NCBI GenBank assembly: GCA_013203015.1
Contig: JABMPO010000330.1
Span: 1-7,130 of the forward strand
Length of the DNA: 7,130 nucleotides
Source: Fidelibacterota bacterium
Lineage (GTDB): Bacteria > Fidelibacterota > Marinisomatia > Marinisomatales > TCS56
Reading direction: 5' to 3'
In this document: piece after piece, positions 1 to 5,580 of the stretch
Numbering within the stretch: position 1 is the first letter of the stretch
Layout: the number at the start of each line of letters is the position of its first letter
Notes under the pieces: model-generated
The model's input: only the letters and a program-made list of their open reading frames with translations
The model's database searches: none
What the model was told of the DNA's origin: nothing
Made by a program: the position numbers and the translations under genes

Positions 1-1077
1 ATTTTCGCTCAACCGATAGGAGCCTGGTCCGGCTGAGAATAATCTTCCGGCACTAACTCCCGGTTGGATCCATTGACCCCAGCATTCCGGGCAGTCGCCT
101 TCCAGCATATTGTAAAAGGATGTAGCATCCAACCAATGGTAACTCATCGGTGTCAATTGCTCGATGGAACCATCATTGAACCACTTGGCCGCATCCTGAT
201 ATACACTGCCATACCCCTGCCAGCCCGACCAATTATATTTTCCCAGCGCAGCCACGGATAGCCGGACATGGGGCTTAACTGCCTGGATTGAATCGTGCAG
301 CATTTCAACGAAAGTCGTTACACTGGAGCGCCACCACTCTTCCCAGGAACCGTATCCGGCTGGCACACCGCTATTGTAAGGATGATCAACATCATAGAGG
401 TAACGTCCGGTACGAGAATTATCCAGCGCTTCGATCTGCTGTTCTGAGATCATTCCATCCAGTTGACTTTCCTGCTCAATCTGGGTCAAATTACTGCGAC
501 TGCTGTTTGAGTATTCATTCCAGCGGATATAATCCAGATGGATACCATCAATATCATAATTGTTGACGATCTCCATGGCAACATTCAGGGTATAGTCGCG
601 GACGGCTGCCAGACCGGGTGATAGCGCCCGGCTTTCACTCATGGGAATTCCGCTTTGGTCGCGGCAAACCCAATCCGGATGTTCAGCCGCGGGCGTGCCA
701 GCTGCTGTTGATGCTGCAGAGAATACATTGAACCAGGCATGTACTTCAATTCCCCGTTTATGCGCCTCTTCGATGGCATAGGCCAGCGGATCATAACCAG
801 GATCGCTGGAACCGGCGTAATATCCCCAGGGTTCGTAGGATGAATTATAGTAAGCAGTACCGCTCTGTCGTGCCTGCCATAGGACCGCATTCATATTGGC
901 GGCTTTATGGTTATCGAGTATCTCACGGACGCGGGTTTTGTTTTGCTCGGCTGTCCATGATGAGTGAATATGTTCCCAGGTAATAACCCAGGTTGATCGA
1001 AATTCCGTATTACCGGTCTGGCTCCAGCCGGATACGCTGAATAATCCCAGCAGTAATAAAATTTTTGTTATTCTCAT
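1..1077 (-). CDS. Secreted glycosyl-hydrolase-like family 10 (GHL10/DUF187) protein, 3' end outside window
   Basis: The minus strand is open from an ATG at 1077 to base 1, giving 359 visible residues; the C-terminus and stop are beyond the left edge. Residues 1-20 form a signal peptide: Arg and Lys near the start, a Leu-rich core (ILLLLGLF) and a likely cut near SGWSQ, so the product should be exported. The mature part starts with FRSTWVITW (26-34), has a TIM-barrel pattern (NAVLWQAR 63-70; GIEVHAWFN 109-117), and contains DGIHLDYIRW (177-186, bases 520-549), the Asp-rich strand typical of the PF02638 family. Some members of that family act on cell-wall or extracellular polysaccharides; the substrate here cannot be told. 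AAGGA lies 10 bases before the ATG, which supports this start. The gene is divergent from htpG. A C-terminal secretion or carbohydrate-binding domain could exist outside the window. The family call is from motif recognition; the precise activity is unknown. Confidence 0.86.
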   Translation of the reverse strand, partial: MRITKILLLLGLFSVSGWSQTGNTEFRSTWVITWEHIHSSWTAEQNKTRVREILDNHKAANMNAVLWQARQSGTAYYNSSYEPWGYYAGSSDPGYDPLAYAIEEAHKRGIEVHAWFNVFSAASTAAGTPAAEHPDWVCRDQSGIPMSESRALSPGLAAVRDYTLNVAMEIVNNYDIDGIHLDYIRWNEYSNSSRSNLTQIEQESQLDGMISEQQIEALDNSRTGRYLYDVDHPYNSGVPAGYGSWEEWWRSSVTTFVEMLHDSIQAVKPHVRLSVAALGKYNWSGWQGYGSVYQDAAKWFNDGSIEQLTPMSYHWLDATSFYNMLEGDCPECWGQWIQPGVSAGRLFSAGPGSYRLSEN

Positions 1078-1105
1078 GTAATCAGATTCCTTGTTATGAT
1101 TTACA

Positions 1106-1121
1106 GGAGATTATAATCTCC
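1106..1121. promoter_or_regulatory. Perfect 16-bp palindrome overlapping a -10-like element, candidate operator/promoter
   Basis: GGAGATTATAATCTCC is its own reverse complement. Because its core is ATTATAAT, it carries TATAAT on both strands (minus strand 1115-1110, plus strand 1112-1117). On the minus strand this would place a transcription start near 1103 and leave a leader of about 26 bases before the ATG at 1077, with the AAGGA ribosome site at 1092-1088 inside it. No good -35 hexamer is seen at 16-18 bases upstream, which would fit an activator-dependent or otherwise regulated promoter. It most plausibly controls the glycosidase-like gene. The function is inferred; only the palindrome is seen directly. 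Confidence 0.4.
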
Positions 1122-1179
1122 CTGGCCGATTAATTTTTGATTGGGGAATTTAGGATTAACCCGGAATGTTGGTCTATGA

Positions 1180-1191
1180 ATTTTGCAAAAT
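1180..1191. repeat. Perfect 12-bp palindrome ATTTTGCAAAAT in the divergent intergenic region
   Basis: ATTTTGCAAAAT is self-complementary and lies about 100 bases upstream of the minus-strand glycosidase-like gene and about 170 upstream of htpG. Its A/T arms around a central GC step are compatible with a helix-turn-helix protein site, but an AT-rich palindrome of this length can also occur by chance. No second copy was noticed elsewhere in the window. Confidence 0.25.
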
Positions 1192-1250
1192 CCACAGATT
1201 AGATTAAATGGGTGTTGATGATTTTTATGATTGAAAATTATTTGTAATTT

Positions 1251-1267
1251 CGCCGGCGATAATCGCC
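1251..1267. repeat. Interlocking palindromes (CGCCGGCG and GGCGATAATCGCC)
   Basis: CGCCGGCG at 1251-1258 is a perfect 8-bp palindrome. It overlaps GGCGAT-A-ATCGCC at 1255-1267, which has 6-bp arms around one base. The block is a GC-rich island in an otherwise AT-rich intergenic stretch about 100 bases upstream of htpG, so it could be a regulator site for htpG or a small hairpin. It is not a CIRCE element, and no sigma-32-type promoter accompanies it. Confidence 0.25.
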
Positions 1268-1318
1268 AGTACCATGATCAGCGAAACAGAAATTTTAATT
1301 TAACGTAACAAATTCAAT

Positions 1319-1348
1319 TTTCCAGTATCAAAACGGAAAGTGTACAAT
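1319..1348 (+). promoter_or_regulatory. Weak candidate promoter for htpG
   Basis: TTTCCA (1319-1324, four of six matches to TTGACA) is followed after 18 bases by TACAAT (1343-1348, five of six matches to TATAAT). The predicted start near 1355 would fall inside the AGGA ribosome site at 1353-1356 and give a very short leader. This makes the assignment doubtful; the true start may lie further upstream. Confidence 0.22.
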
Positions 1349-1363
1349 AAATAGGATTTAATT

Positions 1364-3223
1364 ATGCCAAAAAAGAAATCAAATATTCACGAATATGAAT
1401 ACAAAGCCGAGATGAAGCAATTGCTGCATCTGATCGTTCATTCCCTTTACACTCATCCGGAAGTATTTCTCCGTGAGTTGATATCTAACGCTTCCGATTC
1501 GCTAAATAAAGTTCGCTTCCGGATGTTGACAGATAACGCCGTCGTTGACCCCGATGAAGAATTGAACATCATATTAACCCTCGATAGTAAGAAACACACT
1601 TTCTCTATTGAGGATACTGGAATTGGGATGACCGAGCAAGATCTGAATGAAGAAATCGGTACCGTCGCCAGCTCGGGCACAATGGAATATCTGGAAAAAT
1701 TAAAAGCCGAAGGTAAGACCCTTGAAGGCGATCTGATCGGTCAGTTTGGAGTCGGATTTTATTCGGTTTTTATGGTAACCGATGAAGTAACAATCGAAAC
1801 CCGTCATGCAGATGCAGATTCGAAAGCTTATTGCTGGAAATCCACAGGCCAGGGAACCTATACGATTGAAGAGATAAAGCGCGAAAAACGCGGCACTAAA
1901 ATATCGTTCAAATTGAAGAAGGAATACCATGACTTTGCCGAAGAATGGCGGGTTAAAAATATAGTTGACAAGTATTCGACTTTTGTGGAATTCCCGATTT
2001 TTATTGGCAAAGAACGGCTTAGCCGCGTCGGCGCTATCTGGCAAAAACCCAAAGACCAGGTCACGGAAGAACAACGGAATGAGTTTTATAAATATATTGC
2101 CAACGATACCAACCCACCATTGGGGCATTTGCATTTGTCAATGGAAGGAAAAGTTAATTTCAAAGCCATGATCTTCTTTCCTTCAAAAGCACCACTCCAT
2201 TTTCTTCGTGAACGGGACGAAAAGACCCTGAATTTGTATGCCGATAAAATATTCATCCAGGATGACGCTAAAGAATTATTACCGGAATACCTGCGTTTTG
2301 TCAAAGGAGTTGTAGATACTGAAGATTTACCACTCAACGTCAGCCGCGAAGTGACTCAATCAAGTCCGGCTATGCAAAAAATAAACCAGGTTATTGTCAG
2401 TAAAATTCTTGGTTTACTGCGTGATTGGGCCAAAAAGGATCGTGGCAAATATGATCGCTTTTACAAAGAATTTGGTCAGTACTTAAAAATTGGTCTAAAC
2501 ATGGATTTTACCAATCGGGAGAAACTAATCGAACTTTTCCGTTTCGAGACCACCAAATCCGAAGCCGATCAATTTATATCGCTGAAGGAATATGTTGATC
2601 GTATGGATTCCGAACAGAAATTTATTTATTACCTGGCCGGTGAAGATCGATCTTCGGTTTTGAAAAACCCCAATCTTGAATATTTCAAGAAGAATGATAT
2701 TGAAGTCTTGTTGCTCAGCGACCCCTATGACGTCATGACTGTTCCAGCGATTCATGAATACGATAAAAAAGCGTTGCAATCCATCGAAAAAGCCGATCTT
2801 GATATAGCGGGATCGGAAGATGAAGGAGTTGAAGCGCTTAACGAGGATTTGTCAAAACCGTTGATCGAAGTGTTTAAGGAAACTCTGGGTGACAAAGTCG
2901 AAGATGTTATCGAATCCAAGCGGCTGGTGAATTCGGCCTGTACTCTGGTGACCGGTAAGGATGCCATGGACGCCCAAATGGAGCGGATGATGAAGATGAT
3001 GGATGAAAAATATGCTTCTCAGAAAAAGATTCTGGAAATTAATACCAAGCATCCGCTGATTAAAAACCTGGCGCGCGTTAATCTTGGCGATAGTAAAGAC
3101 CCGGTTCTCCGTAGCAGTATCCTCCAGTTATTCGATGGTGCCCTGCTAATTCATGGTAATCTGGATACACCTGCTGATTTTGTCGAACGGATGACGGAGT
3201 TGATGACTAAAGCTACCGACTAA
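1364..3223 (+). CDS. htpG: Bacterial Hsp90 chaperone HtpG
   Basis: This is a complete 619-residue cytoplasmic ATP-dependent chaperone, close to the 624 residues of E. coli HtpG. The N-terminal GHKL ATPase domain (about 1-215) shows ELISNASD (38-45) with the catalytic Glu38 and the Mg-binding Asn42. It also shows DTGIGM (84-89), the lid GTVASSGT (99-106), GQFGVGF (126-132) and GT at 177-178. The middle domain has LPLNVSREV (322-330), whose Arg328 matches the ATP-gamma-phosphate Arg of the family. The C-terminal dimerization domain holds a Met-rich helix starting MDAQMERMM (535-543), aligned with the hydrophobic client-contact helix known in E. coli HtpG. There is no charged linker and no C-terminal MEEVD, as expected of a bacterial form. 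AGGA lies 7 bases before the ATG, supporting the start. HtpG forms homodimers that remodel clients together with DnaK. It stands alone, divergent from the upstream gene and 263 bases from gap. It appears intact and ordinary. Confidence 0.97.
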   Translation: MPKKKSNIHEYEYKAEMKQLLHLIVHSLYTHPEVFLRELISNASDSLNKVRFRMLTDNAVVDPDEELNIILTLDSKKHTFSIEDTGIGMTEQDLNEEIGTVASSGTMEYLEKLKAEGKTLEGDLIGQFGVGFYSVFMVTDEVTIETRHADADSKAYCWKSTGQGTYTIEEIKREKRGTKISFKLKKEYHDFAEEWRVKNIVDKYSTFVEFPIFIGKERLSRVGAIWQKPKDQVTEEQRNEFYKYIANDTNPPLGHLHLSMEGKVNFKAMIFFPSKAPLHFLRERDEKTLNLYADKIFIQDDAKELLPEYLRFVKGVVDTEDLPLNVSREVTQSSPAMQKINQVIVSKILGLLRDWAKKDRGKYDRFYKEFGQYLKIGLNMDFTNREKLIELFRFETTKSEADQFISLKEYVDRMDSEQKFIYYLAGEDRSSVLKNPNLEYFKKNDIEVLLLSDPYDVMTVPAIHEYDKKALQSIEKADLDIAGSEDEGVEALNEDLSKPLIEVFKETLGDKVEDVIESKRLVNSACTLVTGKDAMDAQMERMMKMMDEKYASQKKILEINTKHPLIKNLARVNLGDSKDPVLRSSILQLFDGALLIHGNLDTPADFVERMTELMTKATD

Positions 3224-3280
3224 ATTCTGTCAGAATCCGGTCACCTCAAAGGCGGCAATTATTTTATTGTTATTTGTTAT

Positions 3281-3310
3281 GTAGGGACAACTCTCAAGAG
3301 TTGTCCCTAC
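3281..3310. repeat. 30-bp hairpin with perfect 13-bp arms, probable dispersed intergenic palindrome
   Basis: The left arm GTAGGGACAACTC (3281-3293) and right arm GAGTTGTCCCTAC (3298-3310) are perfectly complementary and separated by TCAA. It starts 58 bases after the htpG stop. The 3' flank (TTGTAATAAG) has no run of T, so it is not a textbook rho-independent terminator, although such a stable stem could still slow polymerase or protect the htpG mRNA 3' end. The GTAGGG...CCCTAC form resembles short palindromic units found many times between genes in a range of environmental bacteria. Whether it is repeated in this genome cannot be seen here. Confidence 0.7.
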
Positions 3311-3435
3311 TTGTAATAAGCTGCAAATCTCTGGGTAATTATTTATCGGACGCAGCTAATTATATTGATTAATAACTCATTGCTGTGCGCCTGTTTCGCT
3401 ATTTTCAAGTTAATTACTTATGTAAATTTATCGGC

Positions 3436-3460
3436 TAAAATGGAAGATTGTTTAACAATC
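3436..3460 (+). promoter_or_regulatory. Candidate -10 box with adjacent inverted repeat upstream of the GAPDH pair
   Basis: TAAAAT (3436-3441) is a plausible -10 hexamer. GATTGTT-T-AACAATC (3446-3460), with 7-bp arms around one base, begins five bases later, where transcription would start, and ends 26 bases before the first GAPDH ATG. A repressor bound there would block initiation, so it is a candidate operator for the two-gene unit. No convincing -35 was found at the right distance. The inverted repeat is seen; the promoter and operator roles are inferred. Confidence 0.3.
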
Positions 3461-3486
3461 ATAATGAATGAAATGGCAGGTATAAT

Positions 3487-4506
3487 ATGAGTAAACCAGT
3501 AAAAATCGGACTGGTTGGTTTTGGTCGCATTGGCCGTAATCTGTATCGGGTTGGTTATAATAATCCCGACTATCAGTTTGTGGCTATCAGTGATATTGGT
3601 CAGCCCGAATCTTTACATTATCTTCTTATGCGTGATTCTGTCCACGGACCGATGTCGGAGACAGCCGTACTGGAAGACAACTATTTAATTCTGGGGGATC
3701 AGAAAACCCGGATACTCGACGGTGGGCAACCAGGCAGTATTCCTTGGGATGTATTTGATGTGGATATAGTAATCGACGCTACGGGGAAATTTCGCAAAAA
3801 AGAAGAATTGCAAAAATATGTCGACGCCGGTGCAAAACGGGTAATCATGACAGTTCCCCCAGTGGATGAAGTCGATCGAATTGTCGTGATTGGTGCCAAT
3901 GAGCAAGACATTGCGTTCGAAGACCGGATAATAAGTTCCACATCATCGACTGTGCATGTTTTGACTCTGATGTCGAAAATACTTGATGAAAACTTTGGTT
4001 TAAAGCGGGCTATGATGACTACCGTCCACGCTTATACTTCTGATCAACCATTGGCCGATTCAGCACGATCCGATCTTCGTCGCAGTCGTTCGGCAGTTGA
4101 GAATATTATTCCAAATCAGACCTGGGCGCCCGGAATTGTGGAACAGATCATGCCCCAGTTCAAAGGCAAACTCGATGGCATAGCTTTCAATGTGCCGGTT
4201 ATGGATGGTTCCTGTATTGATCTTACAACTGAACTGGAAAATATTCCAACAGCAGCTGAATTGAACGAAGTGATGAAGGTTGTGTCTGAAGGTGAATTGG
4301 CCGGTATTGTTGGATACACCGAAGACCCTATCGTATCAAGCGATGTAATTGGTATTAGTGAAACCCTCATCCACGACAGCATAGCAACCATGGTCATTAA
4401 TAATAAACTGGTAAAAACAATCAGTTGGTTCGACAATGGCTGGGGTTACTCCAAACGAATTCTGGAAACAATTGATGCTTATCATCGTCTGGAGGAAAAA
4501 TCATGA
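3487..4506 (+). CDS. GAPDH-like protein lacking the catalytic Cys (probable pseudoenzyme)
   Basis: The 339-residue product matches type I GAPDH over its whole length. The N-terminal Rossmann domain has GFGRIGRN (11-18), Asp36 for the adenine ribose and DATGKF (97-102). The catalytic domain keeps TTVHAYTSDQ with His181 and the S-loop DLRRSR (196-201). Where family members have SNASCTTNC, this protein reads SSTSSTVHV (150-158), so Ser154 (codon TCG, 3946-3948) replaces the nucleophilic Cys. Trp213 (4123-4125) replaces the Gly of the TGAA phosphate loop, Asn235 (4189-4191) replaces the substrate-phosphate Arg, and FDNGWGYS near the end replaces YDNEWGYS. Thr155, Thr184, Asp186 and Thr212 of the substrate sites are kept. 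Oxidative phosphorylation of glyceraldehyde 3-phosphate via a thioester should be impossible. The frame is intact and its TGA overlaps the ATG of the active GAPDH, so a partner, regulatory or ligand-sensing role is likelier than decay. AGG lies 6 bases before the ATG, a weak ribosome site. Confidence 0.93.
   Translation: MSKPVKIGLVGFGRIGRNLYRVGYNNPDYQFVAISDIGQPESLHYLLMRDSVHGPMSETAVLEDNYLILGDQKTRILDGGQPGSIPWDVFDVDIVIDATGKFRKKEELQKYVDAGAKRVIMTVPPVDEVDRIVVIGANEQDIAFEDRIISSTSSTVHVLTLMSKILDENFGLKRAMMTTVHAYTSDQPLADSARSDLRRSRSAVENIIPNQTWAPGIVEQIMPQFKGKLDGIAFNVPVMDGSCIDLTTELENIPTAAELNEVMKVVSEGELAGIVGYTEDPIVSSDVIGISETLIHDSIATMVINNKLVKTISWFDNGWGYSKRILETIDAYHRLEEKS
4491..4505 (+). promoter_or_regulatory. 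Strong ribosome binding site and coupled start of the second GAPDH
   Basis: GGAGG (4491-4495) lies 7 bases before the ATG at 4503, inside the last codons of the first GAPDH gene. The start and the preceding stop overlap as ATGA (4503-4506). This is far closer to consensus than the first gene's AGG. It points to independent strong initiation on the second gene plus translational coupling, perhaps giving more active enzyme than pseudoenzyme. Confidence 0.8.
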
Positions 4507-5504
4507 GAATAGCAATTAATGGATTTGGCCGCATTGGTCGTTCGGTTTTTCGAATTTTAAATTCCCGGAAAGATATGGAAATAGTGGCTATCAATGATAT
4601 CGCCACCAATGCTGTTCTGGCATATTTACTGAAGTATGATACGGTAATGCGCCGGTTTGAAGATACTGTTAAAACCGAAGGCGACATGCTGCTTACCTCT
4701 CATCAGAGAGTTAAAATGCTGGCGATTTACGATCCGGCGGATTTGCCCTGGCAGGAGCTGGGTGTTGATGTAGTTGTTGAAGCGACGGGAATATTCCGTA
4801 CCCGTGCAAAATTGACTCCCCATCTTGAAGCCGGCGCCAAGCGGGTTATTCTAACCGTCCCCGCCAAAGATGAGATCGATTACACGGTAGTTATCGGTGT
4901 CAACGATGATGGCTTAAAACCGGAGCATCGTATTGTCTCCAATGCCAGTTGTACTACTAATTGTCTCGCTCCAATTGCCAAGGTCTTGAACGATGCTTTT
5001 GGAATTGAATACGGTGTTATCAATACGGTACATGCCTATACGAATGATCAGCGTCTCGCCGACGTGCCCCATACTGATTTACGCCGCAGCCGTGCCGCAG
5101 CCGAAAATGTGATTCCCACAACCACCGGTGCTGCACGAGCAGTAGGGGTGGTCCTGCCAGCACTGAAAGGTAAACTTGATGGTATTGCCATGCGCGTACC
5201 CGTTGCGGATGGTTCCGTGGTTGATTCAATTGTAAATCTCAGCACCGATACCACAATTGAAAAAATCAATGAAGTCGTTATGGATGCCGCAAATTCCGAA
5301 GCCATGAAAGGGGTGTTAGAATATTCCACATTGCCCGTGGTTTCCACTGATATTATTGGCAATCCACATTCTTCCATTTACGATGCGCCCTATACTAAAG
5401 TTGTGGGCGGCAATATGGTTAAAACCGTGAATTGGTATGACAATGAATGGGGTTATTCCAACCGGGTTGTTGATCTGATCGATATTTTCAAGAATATGAA
5501 ATAA
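4503..5504 (+). CDS. gap: Type I glyceraldehyde-3-phosphate dehydrogenase, catalytically complete
   Basis: This 333-residue cytoplasmic enzyme converts glyceraldehyde 3-phosphate, NAD+ and phosphate to 1,3-bisphosphoglycerate in glycolysis, and the reverse in gluconeogenesis. The NAD domain shows NGFGRIGRS (6-14), Asp32 and EATGIF (93-98). The signature SNASCTTNC (146-154) contains Cys150, and NTVHAYTNDQ contains His177. TTTGAA (206-211), MRVP with Arg231 and the closing NWYDNEWGYSNR are all present. Asp32 together with Val188-Pro189 in the S-loop fits NAD rather than NADP preference. One oddity is that the usual YDSxHGRF segment reads YDTVMRRF (45-52), so the His-Gly is gone. The length is normal for the family. 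It follows the Cys-less paralogue with a 4-base overlap and a strong GGAGG site, so the two are made together. Erythrose-4-phosphate dehydrogenase is a less likely alternative. A terminator follows at 5551-5580. Confidence 0.96.
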   Translation: MRIAINGFGRIGRSVFRILNSRKDMEIVAINDIATNAVLAYLLKYDTVMRRFEDTVKTEGDMLLTSHQRVKMLAIYDPADLPWQELGVDVVVEATGIFRTRAKLTPHLEAGAKRVILTVPAKDEIDYTVVIGVNDDGLKPEHRIVSNASCTTNCLAPIAKVLNDAFGIEYGVINTVHAYTNDQRLADVPHTDLRRSRAAAENVIPTTTGAARAVGVVLPALKGKLDGIAMRVPVADGSVVDSIVNLSTDTTIEKINEVVMDAANSEAMKGVLEYSTLPVVSTDIIGNPHSSIYDAPYTKVVGGNMVKTVNWYDNEWGYSNRVVDLIDIFKNMK

Positions 5505-5521
5505 AATCAAAATGAATTCCT

Positions 5522-5540
5522 GGTTGGAATTTATCCAACC
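5522..5540. repeat. Small hairpin between the GAPDH stop and the terminator
   Basis: GGTTGGA (5522-5528) and TCCAACC (5534-5540) are perfect 7-bp arms around ATTTA. The element begins 18 bases after the GAPDH stop and ends 10 bases before the terminator stem, and no T run follows. It may add stability to the mRNA 3' end or be a protein site. It is a short structure and its role is unknown. Confidence 0.45.
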
Positions 5541-5550
5541 TTACATTCTG

Positions 5551-5580
5551 AAAAGGGTCACCAAGCAGGTGGCCTTTTTT
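5551..5580. terminator. Rho-independent terminator shared by convergent genes
   Basis: The stem AAAAGGGTCACC (5551-5562) pairs with GGTGGCCTTTTT (5568-5579) across the loop AAGCA, with two G-U pairs. On the plus strand the stem runs into TTTTTT (5575-5580) and ends the GAPDH transcript. On the minus strand the complement ends in TTTT, so it can also serve the acetoacetyl-CoA synthetase gene, whose stop codon (5581-5579) overlaps the base of the stem. This A-tract/T-tract symmetry is usual for a bidirectional terminator between tail-to-tail genes. Confidence 0.85.

Noticed and set aside
288..566. 92-codon plus-strand open frame opposite the glycosidase-like gene
   Set aside because: The complementary strand encodes a continuous family-matching protein with a signal peptide; the plus-strand translation shows no family features.
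1078..1363. CIRCE or sigma-32-type heat-shock promoter before htpG
   Set aside because: Neither the TTAGCACTC-N9-GAGTGCTAA element nor a CTTGAA/CCCCAT pair is present.
1700..2134. 144-codon open frame on the minus strand inside htpG
   Set aside because: It is antisense to a highly conserved HtpG region, with no recognisable domain or ribosome site; it is a shadow of the real gene.
3224..3236. ATTCTG-T-CAGAAT inverted repeat just after the htpG stop as a terminator
   Set aside because: The single-base centre leaves only a few pairs after a loop opens, and no T run follows.
3481..3486. Perfect TATAAT directly before the first GAPDH ATG
   Set aside because: A promoter here would start transcription inside the coding sequence and lose the start codon, so it is most likely chance in an AT-rich leader.
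3487..4506. Loss of the GAPDH Cys as a sequencing error or a decaying pseudogene
   Set aside because: Turning TCG into a Cys codon needs more than one base change, several flanking motif positions differ as well, and the frame is intact at full length with a coupled downstream gene.
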